Assembly: GCF_030166655.1 (NCBI RefSeq)
Contig: NZ_CP126446.1
Span: 434,001 to 498,000 of the forward strand
Source of the DNA: Pontibacillus chungwhensis
Lineage (GTDB): Bacteria; Bacillota; Bacilli; Bacillales; BH030062
Length of the DNA stretch: 64,000 nucleotides
Direction: 5' to 3'
Below the pieces are notes generated by a model. That model was not told where the DNA came from, searched no databases, and saw nothing but the letters and a program-made list of their open reading frames with translations. Positions 31,292-40,630 of the stretch are shown in pieces (positions within the stretch are counted from its first letter, which is position 1; each line of letters begins with the position of its first letter). The position numbers and the translations under genes are program-made.

Positions 31292-31816
31292 TTTATATAT
31301 GTAGATCGGAGTTGTGCCGAGCCAGGATGCTACATTTTTGGTGGCGGTGGGCACGGTGTTTGGTAAGGCGAACGTGTTTGAGATTACGGTCCCATTATAG
31401 GAAGCAAACATAGGGGACAGTTGTTTCATGGCTCCGGTGAATAAGTAACAATAGATCAAATCAAATTCTCCCGCGCGAACAGTAAAGAAGTCTTTTTTTA
31501 GAATCCTAACATTTGAATATCCTTTAAGCTTTGCCATCCCTTTCATGTAAAGGTAGGGGACCAGTGAGGTTTCATAGGCGTAAATATCCGTGTGCGGGAA
31601 TTCTTTCGCAAGTGCGAAAGCCATCGTCCCCCAGCCGGCCCCAAAGTCAGCGATGGTAGTAGGGGTATAGTTCTTTACGATTGCTGTGACTTCTTCCTTT
31701 ACTTTTGGGCTCGTTGGTGTTGGCGTGATGCCGTTCTTAGAAGAGCGAGTAACGATGGAAATCAGAATTAAAAGAATGAGAGCGAGTAGAATGAGCGTTA
31801 GTGCATTTGAAATCAT
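31289..31816 (-). CDS. Membrane-anchored class I SAM-dependent methyltransferase-like protein
   Basis: 175 residues. A single N-terminal helix (about 5-23) is followed by a Rossmann fold with motif I ADFGAGWGTMAF (56-67), an acidic residue at the end of the second strand (IYAYET) and DLIYCYLF at motif IV. The catalytic part is short for a methyltransferase and lacks an obvious substrate domain, so the substrate is unknown. The helix should tether it to the inner face of the membrane. Confidence 0.75.
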   Translation of the reverse strand: MISNALTLILLALILLILISIVTRSSKNGITPTPTSPKVKEEVTAIVKNYTPTTIADFGAGWGTMAFALAKEFPHTDIYAYETSLVPYLYMKGMAKLKGYSNVRILKKDFFTVRAGEFDLIYCYLFTGAMKQLSPMFASYNGTVISNTFALPNTVPTATKNVASWLGTTPIYIYK

Positions 31817-31946
31817 GTAGAGAAAGTCCTTTCTGGTTCAAAATCCATAACATGTAAGAAGACTACAAATTTTGTCATTTATCTTAAGTATACAGAGGAA
31901 TGTGTCGATAAAAAAAGAAAAGACATCTTCTGGAGGTACCCTAATT

Positions 31947-33419
31947 ATGAATGGTTCAGAATTACGTTTACTGGACGTGAAAAAGAAAAACGTACTGATG
32001 ACATCTACATACAGTATAGCAATGTTGTCAGCACTAGCCCTTTCCTTACAAGAGGGCACGATTATTCGATCATCGATCTACGGAACGGAGCTAGCTTTGT
32101 TCTGGATTTTGTTGTTTGGATTGCAACGGATTTTACATAAACCGAGAATGTTTGCTTACATAGCAGTAAGTATGCCGATCATTGGCTATGGTCTATTAAT
32201 CTATGTAGAAGGGGGGACCCTTTCCGGTGACTTAATCCTTCTCTTCCTGGCTGTTTTCTCTGCCGTGCACTTGGATCGTAGAATATTTGCTACAGGATAT
32301 AGCCTTGGTCTTATTGCTTTAATTGCCAGTCATACCTGGTCAAATGCTGAGCAAGCTAATTTAATGGGCACGCTACTCTCCTCTATGGTGTTAATTTATG
32401 TGCTAATGGGAGTCATATTAGGGGTAATGGTCCATCTGGCTGGTCAGACATTTAAGAAACTTGAAACCATTCTTTCTTCTACTGAGCAGGAAAGGGAGCT
32501 TCAAGCTAGACAAAAAGAAAAGCTAGAAAAAGAGGCTACGCTCATAGCCGAAAATATTTCTCGTGTGAATGATCAGGTTCAGCAAAACGTTCAGGCACAA
32601 GGTGAAATGAAACTAGCCGTTCAGGAAGTTTCAGCTGGTGGTCAAAGTCAAAGTGAGCAGATCACCGATATCTCTGCCCATGCTCAAAGCACAATGACGA
32701 CTATTTCTACAATGAAAGAATCCCTAACCGTTCTTCAATCAGAGACGAATCAAGCTTCTGATGAAATTAATGGCGGGCAGGAACGGATTTATCATCTTGA
32801 GACGGAAATGAATGAGCTGCGGAATGTTATTCACATGCTTAATGACACGTTTAATATTTTAACAGGAAAAATTGAAGAAACGAATCAGTTTACAGAAGAC
32901 ATTCAGCAAATTACAGAGCAGACGAACCTCCTTGCTCTAAATGCTTCTATTGAAGCCGCAAGAGCTGGAGAAGCTGGGAAAGGATTCTCCGTAGTAGCTG
33001 AGGAGATTCGCAAACTAGCAGAAGTAACGGGTCAGTCCGCTAAAAAGATTACCACAAACCTTGGAGAGTTAAATGATAGTAACGCTCAAGCACTGAATCA
33101 GATGAAAACAGGGAGTCAGAAACTGGATGAAAGTGTAGGCAGCATGAATGAAGTTGTCTCTTCATTTGAACGAATCCAAACTTCGTTACGCCATGTAAAG
33201 GAACGTACGGATGAGTGCAACAGCATCAGCGTAGACGTTGAAGATCGATCTCGTCAGGTCGAAGCAGCAACGAGCGAACTCGCTGCTATTATCGAGCAAG
33301 CTTCTGCAAGTATGGAAGAAATGAGCGCAACGATTGAAAGTCTTAATGATGACAGTGAGAAAATCGGGGCTTATATCAATGAAACCTCTAAGAGTGCGCA
33401 ACAGCTTATTTCGCTTTAA
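31947..33419 (+). CDS. Methyl-accepting chemotaxis protein without periplasmic sensor domain
   Basis: 490 residues. The N-terminal half has about six membrane helices (roughly 20-180) and almost no external loop. There is no clear HAMP domain. A coiled-coil signalling domain follows, with the conserved hairpin tip [35 protein letters not shown] (in parts). It should form arrays with CheA/CheW and may sense membrane state or an intramembrane ligand. The ATG at 31947 follows GGAGGT by nine bases; an upstream in-frame GTG/TTG start lacks a site. Confidence 0.88.
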   Translation: MNGSELRLLDVKKKNVLMTSTYSIAMLSALALSLQEGTIIRSSIYGTELALFWILLFGLQRILHKPRMFAYIAVSMPIIGYGLLIYVEGGTLSGDLILLFLAVFSAVHLDRRIFATGYSLGLIALIASHTWSNAEQANLMGTLLSSMVLIYVLMGVILGVMVHLAGQTFKKLETILSSTEQERELQARQKEKLEKEATLIAENISRVNDQVQQNVQAQGEMKLAVQEVSAGGQSQSEQITDISAHAQSTMTTISTMKESLTVLQSETNQASDEINGGQERIYHLETEMNELRNVIHMLNDTFNILTGKIEETNQFTEDIQQITEQTNLLALNASIEAARAGEAGKGFSVVAEEIRKLAEVTGQSAKKITTNLGELNDSNAQALNQMKTGSQKLDESVGSMNEVVSSFERIQTSLRHVKERTDECNSISVDVEDRSRQVEAATSELAAIIEQASASMEEMSATIESLNDDSEKIGAYINETSKSAQQLISL

Positions 33420-33509
33420 ATTCGAATACCCCCATGAGCATATAAGGGAGTAAGATGGGACACCCTGTGGTACAATACGAATAACAGATTATAGCTAGGT
33501 GGTGTACCT

Positions 33510-33836
33510 ATGAAACACGTTCACACAATGGATGAGATTCACTCAACGATTGGACAAAGTGGTTTAAATCTTTTATATATTTCAAGACCAGGATGCTCCG
33601 TTTGCCATGCTCTTTTGCCGCAGATTGATGAAGTGCTAGAGCGATATCCAGCTGTTGAAGCTGTTCATGCTGACGCAGATGAAATCCCAGAGATCGCAGG
33701 CGAGTTTTCGATCTTTACGGTGCCTGTGGTGATGGTTTATGCCGATGGTAAAGAGCAGTTCCGTAAAGCTCGCTTTGTTCCAGTAGATGAGTTTGAAGAC
33801 CAGCTTGGGAAGTTGTATCGTCTTATCCATGAATAA
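33510..33836 (+). CDS. Thioredoxin-family protein with CSVC active site
   Basis: 108 residues, cytoplasmic. Thioredoxin fold with Cys29 and Cys32 in PGCSVCHAL, the cis-Pro in FTVPVVMVYADG and a C-terminal helix. The CxxC dipeptide (Ser-Val) differs from CGPC of thioredoxin; small proteins of this kind in Bacillus (YtpP/YdbP group) are associated with thiol redox or de-bacillithiolation. It is monocistronic. Confidence 0.88.
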   Translation: MKHVHTMDEIHSTIGQSGLNLLYISRPGCSVCHALLPQIDEVLERYPAVEAVHADADEIPEIAGEFSIFTVPVVMVYADGKEQFRKARFVPVDEFEDQLGKLYRLIHE

Positions 33837-33845
33837 GCAGCATAG

Positions 33846-33882
33846 CTCGTTCATTTCCGAATGGAAATGAGCGAGTTTTTTT
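33846..33882 (+). terminator. Terminator of the thioredoxin-like gene
   Basis: CTCGTTCATTTCC and GGAAATGAGCGAG around GAAT, then seven T. Confidence 0.9.
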
Positions 33883-33903
33883 ATATGATCTAAATTGAGG
33901 AGT

Positions 33904-34080
33904 GTTTCCGTTGCTTTGTTCAGAGTATAGGTGGTTCGGGAGATCACTCGCTTTCCGCGGCGAGCTGGGAAGCCTCCTCGTTCGCTTGCGCTCTCTGTGG
34001 GGTCTTCCCTAGGCTCCTTATGCCGCAGGAGTCTCGCAATTTCCCGAACCACCTTGCCCGAATTTTGGAGGAACGGAAAC
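33904..34080 (+). repeat. Long-hairpin repeat element, copy 3
   Basis: Core 33930-34053 starts GGTGGTTCGGGA and ends TCCCGAACCACC (in near-perfect complement). It shares AGCCTCCTCGTTCGCTTGCG and CTCTCTGTGGGGTCT with copy 2. Outer stem GTTTCCGTT (33904-33912) with AACGGAAAC (34072-34080). The remaining 34081-34274 holds no gene that I can see. Confidence 0.85.
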
Positions 34081-34274
34081 AAGCCAAGCAGAGGCGGACT
34101 TTATTCTAAACTTTCTTGCCGTTCTTTTTGGGCTGATTCCGTGATAAAATACTAACAAAAATAATTGTAGAAGATGGATACATCTCTAAAATCTAAAAAA
34201 CAAGTAAATGATTGAGGTAAAGAGGAAATACTAGAATGAGTAACGAACTTCATTAAAGAGAGGGATGGTCCGGT

Positions 34275-34712
34275 ATGATTTACGTACTATTTGCGATTGT
34301 GGCGATCTTCCTTGCGTACATGATTATTCGTACGGATCGAAAGAGAGAAGAGGTTGAAGAACAAGGGCAGATGCCTATTATAAGCAACTATATCGTTATG
34401 GAGTCAGAAGATGAGGATCAGTTTCATACTTGTGTGCAACCGTTAGAGGAGCTATCTAATCAGTATTCATGGTTTGAAACTGGGCATCTTTTATGTCGGA
34501 TGGATCGGCACGGGGATCATTTTGAAGATACGTGGGAAGGACTCCTCACGCACACGAACTATTCTAAGGAAGAAGAGCCGTACTATTTATTCTTCGAAAA
34601 GGCTGATCATGTTGTGAAGCAGTCAGAGATTTCTTGGAAGGCTTTAGTGTTTGAAACGAGTGATCCGGAAGAGGCCAAGCGTTTTGTGCAAGACTATCCG
34701 GTAGCGAAATAG
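34275..34712 (+). CDS. Membrane-anchored hypothetical protein
   Basis: 145 residues: one N-terminal helix (1-18), a charged stop-transfer (RTDRKREE), then a soluble cytoplasmic domain of about 110 residues with Trp/Tyr-rich patches (YSWFETG, EEPYYLFFEK) and ETSDPEEAKRFVQDYP at the end. I recognise no family. GAGAGGG lies about ten bases before the ATG. Confidence 0.65.
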   Translation: MIYVLFAIVAIFLAYMIIRTDRKREEVEEQGQMPIISNYIVMESEDEDQFHTCVQPLEELSNQYSWFETGHLLCRMDRHGDHFEDTWEGLLTHTNYSKEEEPYYLFFEKADHVVKQSEISWKALVFETSDPEEAKRFVQDYPVAK

Positions 34713-34771
34713 GTTTATCGTTCCTCTTATTGCGGTAATCTGTAAGAAAAAGGTTACTGGAGGTGGGCGTT

Positions 34772-35233
34772 ATGCCTTGGGATACGAAGGATTATCCAAG
34801 TTCATTGAAGAATTTAGAAACCCCTGTAAGAAAGAAAGCGATTGATATAGCTAATGCGATGTTAGATGACGGGTATGATGAGGATCGGGCCATTCCGATT
34901 GCAACAGAACAGGCGAAGGAATGGTATGATAATGCGACCGAGAAGGAGATTAATCAGGTCAAACAAATGAGTGATCAGGATTTAAAGAAGCGTGACGATC
35001 AAGGACAGCGGTCCGAGAGTCGCCCAGAACTTCTCGAGAAAGGTGAACATGTCGTCGCTCATGAAGAAGGTTGGGCGGTTCAAACGGAACAGGCGAAGAA
35101 GCCTTCAGATGTGTTTGACCAGAAGCAAGAAGCCATTGATCGAGCGAAGGAGATTGCCAAGAATAAGGGGACGAAAGTTATTATTCATAAGAAAGATGGC
35201 AGTATCCAGGACCAGACATCATACGATTCATAA
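34772..35233 (+). CDS. DUF2188 protein with ChaB-like N-terminus
   Basis: 153 residues. The N-terminal third (PWDTKDYPSSLKNL, then helices to EQAKEWYDNA) resembles ChaB-like stress proteins. The C-terminal part, HVVAHEEGWAVQTEQAKKPS followed by EAIDRAKEIAKNKGTKVIIH, is DUF2188, which is common in small general-stress proteins. The ATG follows GGAGGTGGG. Probably cytoplasmic; function unknown. Confidence 0.8.
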   Translation: MPWDTKDYPSSLKNLETPVRKKAIDIANAMLDDGYDEDRAIPIATEQAKEWYDNATEKEINQVKQMSDQDLKKRDDQGQRSESRPELLEKGEHVVAHEEGWAVQTEQAKKPSDVFDQKQEAIDRAKEIAKNKGTKVIIHKKDGSIQDQTSYDS

Positions 35234-35239
35234 TTTGTG

Positions 35240-35277
35240 AAGCTGTCTCATACAAAAAAGGTGGGACAGCTTTTTTT
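35240..35277 (+). terminator. Terminator of the DUF2188 gene
   Basis: AAGCTGTCTCA pairs with TGGGACAGCTT, followed by T7. Confidence 0.88.
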
Positions 35278-35337
35278 AAATCTAATGAAGTTTCACCATC
35301 TATACAATAGAGAAATGGAAAAGGGAGTGGGCTACCG

Positions 35338-36036
35338 GTGAAAAACAACTATTCTATTGATGAATTTATTCGCCAGACGAAACAAGATGAAGAAGAGAAT
35401 GATTATTTTGAATTAGAGACCCCTCGTATGCTTGAAGTGAATCTGAATGGAGATGTGTGGGCGAAGATGGGTTCGATGATCTCCTACAATGGATCAATTC
35501 GTTTTGAACGGGAAGGGATCCTTGAACACGGAATTGGTAAGATGTTTAAAAAGGCGTTCTCAGGAGAAGGCGCTTCTCTTATGAAAGCAGAAGGAAACGG
35601 AAAACTATATTTAGCCGATCAAGGGAAGAAGATTACGATTCTTCACTTGAACAATGAAGCCATTACGGTAAATGGCAATGACCTTCTGGCTTTTGAACCA
35701 GGGATTGAGTGGGACATCAAGTTAATGAGAAAGGTTGCCGGAATGATGTCAGGTGGGCTTTTTAATATTCGATTAGAAGGTCGCGGTCTTGTGGCGATTA
35801 CATCTCATTATGAGCCTTTAACGCTTTTAGTTACTCCAGATCAACCTGTCATGACAGATCCAAATGCTACTGTCGCATGGTCTGGGCATTTGCAGCCTGA
35901 ATTTAAGACGGACGTAACGTTAAAGAGTTTCTTCGGCCGTGGAAGCGGGGAGTCGATTCAGATGAAATTCTCTGGAGAAGGCTTTGTCATTGTTCAACCG
36001 TTTGAAGAAGTCTATTATTCTCAGTCGAATCAATAA
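35338..36036 (+). CDS. AIM24 family protein
   Basis: 232 residues of the AIM24/TIGR00266 beta-rich fold (two jelly-roll-like halves). Typical features are VWAKMGSMISYNGSIRFEREG near 40-60, a Gly-rich EGNGKLYLADQGKKI strand and the closing GEGFVIVQPF. Bacterial members have no settled role. GTG start after GGGAGTGGG. A separate 92-residue gene follows after 78 bases. Confidence 0.85.
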   Translation: MKNNYSIDEFIRQTKQDEEENDYFELETPRMLEVNLNGDVWAKMGSMISYNGSIRFEREGILEHGIGKMFKKAFSGEGASLMKAEGNGKLYLADQGKKITILHLNNEAITVNGNDLLAFEPGIEWDIKLMRKVAGMMSGGLFNIRLEGRGLVAITSHYEPLTLLVTPDQPVMTDPNATVAWSGHLQPEFKTDVTLKSFFGRGSGESIQMKFSGEGFVIVQPFEEVYYSQSNQ

Positions 36037-36114
36037 ACGAGATTAGATGTAGTCAGTAGTATGTTTCAGCTCCCTGTCGTTCATACTAGTTGAAAAAAGC
36101 AGGGAGTGGGAAAC

Positions 36115-36393
36115 TTGAAACATCAGCTTAAACGAATTGAGCGTAGCGGGAATCGAAGAGCGGAACACAAACTAGTGGGCGTTAGTGTTGGGGAGCGAGA
36201 AGAATGGCTCTGGACGGCATTTGTGAAGAAAGGGAACGTTGGTTGGGTATTTGTATCAAGCCGTCCTAAGATGATTAATAGCAGAGAAGTAGACTGGAAG
36301 AGTCAGGACACCGTCCCGGAAGATGTGAATCGATTTATAAGTGAACTTGCTCAGCGGGTTGATGCTTTGTTTAAAGCAAGCGAGGTATCTTGA
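36115..36393 (+). CDS. Small basic hypothetical protein
   Basis: 92 residues. The N-terminus is basic (KHQLKRIERSGNRRAEHKL), then two beta strands with Trp-rich WLWTAFVKKGNVGWVFV and a helical end. I do not recognise it. TTG at 36115 is chosen because AGGGAGTGGG lies just upstream; an in-frame GTG at 36106 is within that site. Confidence 0.55.
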   Translation: MKHQLKRIERSGNRRAEHKLVGVSVGEREEWLWTAFVKKGNVGWVFVSSRPKMINSREVDWKSQDTVPEDVNRFISELAQRVDALFKASEVS

Positions 36394-36398
36394 ATAGA

Positions 36399-36438
36399 AA
36401 AAGCGGCTTTCTCGGAATGCGAGATAGGCCGCTTTTTT
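36399..36438. terminator. Terminator between the small basic gene and the CDGSH gene
   Basis: AAAAGCGGC and GCCGCTTTTTT arms with an inner CTCG/CGAG pair. Confidence 0.88.
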
Positions 36439-36457
36439 GTGTTTAGAACTGACCGAT

Positions 36458-36658
36458 TTAAGGGGGGTTAGGGGCCCGGGATTCGTCTTTAAATACCCCT
36501 TTATGGGTTCCGTCACAAAATGGTTTATTGTTCGATAATCCGCATCGGCACAAGGAACAGCCTTTCTTGGTTACATATTCTTGCCCGGTGGCGTCTTTAA
36601 TCGTGAACTCCCCTGATACGAACAAGGGTCCGTTATCTCTTACTTTAATATCTGCGAT
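36458..36658 (-). CDS. CDGSH iron-sulfur protein, apparently with an AUC start
   Basis: 66 residues. The 2Fe-2S motif is unmistakable: CRCGLSNNKPFCDGTH, which is Cys-x-Cys-x2-Ser-x3-Pro-x-Cys-Asp-Gly-x-His. The N-terminus, ADIKVRDNGPLFVSGEF, aligns with family members from its second residue. There is no ATG, GTG or TTG in the expected place. The codon where Met should be is ATC at 36658, with AGGAGGG six bases upstream. Either a rare AUC start or a single-base error in an ATG is likely. Family members act in redox or iron-sulfur transfer. Confidence 0.75.
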   Translation of the reverse strand: MADIKVRDNGPLFVSGEFTIKDATGQEYVTKKGCSLCRCGLSNNKPFCDGTHKGVFKDESRAPNPP

Positions 36659-36782
36659 CGTGATCCCTCCTTTTTTGTTTACTATATGATGATGACCTAA
36701 CTTTTACGACTGCCTAGGCACATTACACAAGTAAACGAATAAACTAATGTAAACGTGTTTAGCTTAGGGAGGTAGAACGGGC

Positions 36783-38489
36783 ATGTCTATTAAGCGTTTC
36801 CCAGTGCTGGTTCAAACAGATAGCGGGGAGAAATGGGGATATATCGACCGTAAAGGGACAATACGGATTAAGCCTCAATACTCGTATGCGCGAGATTTTC
36901 AGAAGAATGGGTTAGCGGTTGTGGAAGTGGATAATCGCAGTGGGGTGATCGACACAAAGGGCGACTATGTGGTTGAACCTTTGTATGAATCCGTTACGGA
37001 ATTCAGTGAAGGGCGGGCAACGGTTTACAAAGATAACGGATTTCAGGTTATTAATGAAAAAGGGACCATACTGACACCTGGACCCTATCCATATATCGGT
37101 TCTTATCAAAATGGGTTAGCCCTTTTTAGTCTGGAGAAAGACGGAACGACGTATTACGGCTATTTAAATAACCAAGGTGAAGAAGCCATTCCTGCTCAGT
37201 ATCTATCTGCTGATCCATTTACAGATGCACGGGCAGTTGTGCAGGTGAAGGAAAATCAATTTGCATTAATTAATCGTGATGGAAACCCGTTTTATACGTA
37301 CAATTACCCGTATGTCGGTAATTATGGAGAAGGGTTACTTGCTTTTCAAGAAGACCGGGGAGGGAAGTATGGGTACATTAACGAAAGAGGGCGTGTGGTT
37401 ATAGAGCCTTCTTACGATTATGTGCAGGCTTTTAAAGAAGGGCGCGCCGTCGTGACTGTGGCTGAAGACTATATCTTTCGTTATGGCCTCATCGACCAAA
37501 AAGGAAAGCAAATCATAAAGCCAATTTATGATGATCTAAATCGTCTTGGTGAGAAACGAATTGCGGTTGGGAAGGCTATTGTTCCTGAACAGACTTATCT
37601 TGGGAGTCACTATGCTATTGCGAATCTAAACGGTGATCTTTTGTCACCCTTTCGCTATCAAAATGTCACAGATTACGAGAAAGGATTGGCCTCAGCTCAC
37701 GACAATGAGAATACCTTCTTTCTCAATCGGAAAGGAAACATCGCTCAAGGAAAACCTGTGTTACCTGGTCAAGGGACCCTTTCTTTAGAAGGCCCCCTTA
37801 TTAAAGCGATGATTGATTATGAACTTCTGTATCTAACACAAGAAGGTGAAGTTGTGTGGAGACCGAAACGGACTATTCGTCTCAACAACCAATATCGAAT
37901 TCTTAAGATGAAGTTTAAGCCAAACGTCGACTACCTGGTCTATTATCCAGTGGTTAGAGGATTGGAAGACGGTGCTATTCAGAAGGCCGTTAATGAGAAG
38001 TTAAGGGATTTATCGCAAGTGAAAGATGTCCCAAAAGATAAAAAGCTTGATTATAGCTATTTCGGCGACTTTGCGGTTGAATATTTTCATAAAGACCTAG
38101 TAGTCATTGAGTTAAACGGCTCTCAATATTACTTCGGAGCAGCCCACCCTATGCCGACTAAGGTGTATGCGAATATTAACCTTGTGGAGGGAACCTTTTA
38201 TCAACTAGCTGATTTATTTAAAGAAGGCAGCCCTTATACAGAGGTACTCACGAAAATTGTCAACGACCAAATCCAATCACAAGAAGATTCCTATTACTTT
38301 GATGATGTGGATGTGAAAGTGGCCGCTGACCAGCCTTTTTATGTGAATGGAACGTCATTGTTTGTGTATTACGCTCCTTATGAAATTGCTCCGTATGTGG
38401 CTGGCTTTCCTACATTTGAAATTCCGTTTGAACAAATTACAGAGATCATCGATAAGAATGGGGAATTTTGGAGATCGTTTCATAATTGA
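36783..38489 (+). CDS. WG-repeat protein with C-terminal DUF3298 (RsiV-like) domain
   Basis: 568 residues. Residues 10-320 contain WG-type repeats (WGYIDRKGTIRIKPQY, GVIDTKGDYVVEPLY, YGYINERGRVVIEPSY, YGLIDQKGKQIIKPIY), which form a beta-propeller-like fold. From about 380 the sequence matches DUF3298: FGAAHPMPTKVYANINL, LADLFKEGSPYTEVL and a closing FEIPFEQI. That domain is the extracellular, lysozyme-binding part of the anti-sigma factor RsiV. No signal peptide is seen, so the protein looks cytoplasmic. AGGGAGG precedes the ATG. Confidence 0.85.
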   Translation: MSIKRFPVLVQTDSGEKWGYIDRKGTIRIKPQYSYARDFQKNGLAVVEVDNRSGVIDTKGDYVVEPLYESVTEFSEGRATVYKDNGFQVINEKGTILTPGPYPYIGSYQNGLALFSLEKDGTTYYGYLNNQGEEAIPAQYLSADPFTDARAVVQVKENQFALINRDGNPFYTYNYPYVGNYGEGLLAFQEDRGGKYGYINERGRVVIEPSYDYVQAFKEGRAVVTVAEDYIFRYGLIDQKGKQIIKPIYDDLNRLGEKRIAVGKAIVPEQTYLGSHYAIANLNGDLLSPFRYQNVTDYEKGLASAHDNENTFFLNRKGNIAQGKPVLPGQGTLSLEGPLIKAMIDYELLYLTQEGEVVWRPKRTIRLNNQYRILKMKFKPNVDYLVYYPVVRGLEDGAIQKAVNEKLRDLSQVKDVPKDKKLDYSYFGDFAVEYFHKDLVVIELNGSQYYFGAAHPMPTKVYANINLVEGTFYQLADLFKEGSPYTEVLTKIVNDQIQSQEDSYYFDDVDVKVAADQPFYVNGTSLFVYYAPYEIAPYVAGFPTFEIPFEQITEIIDKNGEFWRSFHN

Positions 38490-38537
38490 AACACCGTCTA
38501 GGGTCACACCTCTAGCCGGTTTTTATTTTGGTAGATA

Positions 38538-38569
38538 TGTCGAACAATGACGAAAAACCGATAATACCC
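38538..38569 (+). promoter_or_regulatory. Tandem Spo0A boxes and possible sigma-H promoter before the kinase
   Basis: TGTCGAA (38538-38544) and TGACGAA (38548-38554) both fit the 0A box TGNCGAA and lie one helical turn apart. CGAAT follows at about 38570, spaced from ACGAAAA as in sigma-H promoters, but with mismatches. Confidence 0.45.
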
Positions 38570-38668
38570 TCGAATCTATACAAACTTTTACTTTTTTAGT
38601 ATATGATGAGAGTACTATTATACGTGTATCTAATGAGTAAGAACTACGCGAGCAAGGAAAAGAGAGGG

Positions 38669-40573
38669 ATGAGTGTGGTTCAAACAGAAAGAGTTGACGA
38701 GCACTTTCTCATAGATGAGTGCTTAGAAATGTTTAATGTATCGGGGAATTGGCTTTGTTTATTGAACGAGGAGCAAAATCAAGTTCATGTGAATGAACGA
38801 TTTAGGGAACTGTTTCGCTTAGACCATTCTGTCATGAAACGTGATACGTGTGCCTCCTTGCTTGGGAAAACGGAGCAGGAATTGTTTGAAATTGATGAAG
38901 ATGAAACCAGATCCATTTTGCTTTCAGGCGCCGGGGGTCTTCCTGTAGAGGGGGTCGTGAAGAGAACATCGGCTAATCGAATTATGATCTCAGGCCGAGT
39001 TCCGTCCAGCGTGCCGGACCACCAGGGGTATCAATTTGAGCGTCAGCTTGGGACAATTTCCAACTCCCAGTCTGTGGATCATTTTATGACCTGGCTCTCT
39101 TTAATTGATGATCAGATGAAGAATCAATCGCTAAACTCTAAAAGTATTGAGAACTTGCTTGGTTCACCGAATGCTAGTCCGATTGTTTATAACCGTCTCA
39201 AAGAAGTGGTAGAACACATCCCTCACGGCTTCGCTGTCATTAGTAGGGATTGGGAAATTCTCTACGTGAACCCTACTCTTGAGGAAATATTAGGACGATC
39301 TTCTGAAACGCTATGTAATCATAATCTATGGGAGGTGTTCCCGCGGAGCACCTATCATAATTATTTCACTCATTACGAGAAGGCATTTGAACTAAATCAA
39401 GTAGTGAAATTTCAAGATTATATTTATGAAAGGGGTAGGGTGGTCGATGTTACCGCTTATCCATCGAATCGTGAATTAACGGTGTTCATTCAAGATATCA
39501 CGGAGGTGAACACATACATTCATGCGCTTCAAGAGACAGAAGAACGCTTTTCTCTGCTTGCGGATAATATCAATGAAGCATTCTGGGTGTTATCTGCTAA
39601 CTTTCAAACATGGGAATACATGAGCCCGACCTTTGAATCCATATTTGGCATCGCCATTCCTACTGTGGAGAAAGACTATAGTACTTGGCTTGACCGGATC
39701 CATGCAGGCGACAGGGACCGTGTTATTAAGTCACTCAGGCAAATGAGTATTGAAAAGATAGCTTGTGAGTATCGTTTTGAATTCGAACCTGGTGTGTGGA
39801 AGTGGATTCGTACGAAAGGGTATCCGTTAGAAAAAGCTGAGAAAATCATGGTTGTAGGTGTTCATGAAGATATTACAGACCTCAAAGAAAAAGACGAGCT
39901 CATTGCACGTTCTGAACAGTTTGAAACGATTACACGCGTAGCTGCCGGAATTGCGCACGAAATTAAGAATCCTCTCACATCCATCAAGGGCTTCTTGCAA
40001 CTGATGATGTCAGGTGAGACGAGTGGTCAATACGGAGATATTGTGTTTTCAGAGTTATCACGTATTGAGTCGATTGTTAATGAATTTATGCTTTTAGCCA
40101 AACCGGATCAAGAGGTCGAGCTTGAAAAGATCAATCTTATAGATATTATTCATTATGTTCTTGCCCTTTTCAGAGCTCAGTGTCGTCAGGGTGGCGTGAG
40201 AGTAACGACGGACTTTGATGCTTCCATCCCTGACCTGCCTTCAGATCCAAAACGTTTAAAGCAAATTTTTATTAATGTCGTAAAGAATGCAATTGAAGCC
40301 ATCGATGGTCCTGGTGACCTTAACGTGGTGGGGACGTACCGATCTGAGATTGACTGTGTTGTCGTCTGTATAACGGACAGCGGAAAAGGGATTGAATCCG
40401 AGCAAATTAAACGAATTGGTGAGCCCTTCTTCACAACGAAAGAAAAAGGGACAGGCCTTGGTATGATGGTGACCACGAAGTTCGTTGAGAGTCTAGGCGG
40501 CACTATTCAATACCGAAGCAAAGTGAACGTTGGAACTACAGTGGTGATCACACTTCCCGTTCTTTCTTCTTGA
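38669..40573 (+). CDS. Soluble multi-PAS sensor histidine kinase (sporulation-kinase type)
   Basis: 634 residues with no membrane helix. Three PAS-like regions: about 15-75, 175-285 (HIPHGFAVISRDWEILYVNPTLEEILG) and 293-408 with a PAC end (VVGVHEDITDLKEKDE). Then HisKA with the phosphoacceptor His430 in GIAHEIKNPLTSIKG, and HATPase_c with N box NVVKNAIEAI, G1 DSGKGI, F box GEPFFTTKEKGTGLG. This is the layout of KinA/KinE-like kinases that feed the Spo0F/Spo0A phosphorelay. There is no partner response regulator, as expected for such kinases. ATG at 38669; an upstream in-frame ATG lacks a ribosome site. Confidence 0.85.
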   Translation: MSVVQTERVDEHFLIDECLEMFNVSGNWLCLLNEEQNQVHVNERFRELFRLDHSVMKRDTCASLLGKTEQELFEIDEDETRSILLSGAGGLPVEGVVKRTSANRIMISGRVPSSVPDHQGYQFERQLGTISNSQSVDHFMTWLSLIDDQMKNQSLNSKSIENLLGSPNASPIVYNRLKEVVEHIPHGFAVISRDWEILYVNPTLEEILGRSSETLCNHNLWEVFPRSTYHNYFTHYEKAFELNQVVKFQDYIYERGRVVDVTAYPSNRELTVFIQDITEVNTYIHALQETEERFSLLADNINEAFWVLSANFQTWEYMSPTFESIFGIAIPTVEKDYSTWLDRIHAGDRDRVIKSLRQMSIEKIACEYRFEFEPGVWKWIRTKGYPLEKAEKIMVVGVHEDITDLKEKDELIARSEQFETITRVAAGIAHEIKNPLTSIKGFLQLMMSGETSGQYGDIVFSELSRIESIVNEFMLLAKPDQEVELEKINLIDIIHYVLALFRAQCRQGGVRVTTDFDASIPDLPSDPKRLKQIFINVVKNAIEAIDGPGDLNVVGTYRSEIDCVVVCITDSGKGIESEQIKRIGEPFFTTKEKGTGLGMMVTTKFVESLGGTIQYRSKVNVGTTVVITLPVLSS

Positions 40574-40574
40574 A

Positions 40575-40604
40575 AAAGAACCTCCTTATGGGGGTTCTTT
40601 TTTT
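40575..40604 (+). terminator. Terminator of the histidine kinase gene
   Basis: AAAGAACC and GGGGTTCTTTTTTT around a short loop. Confidence 0.85.
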
Positions 40605-40630
40605 GTCTGATGAGAGGGGCGTGGTGGAGT

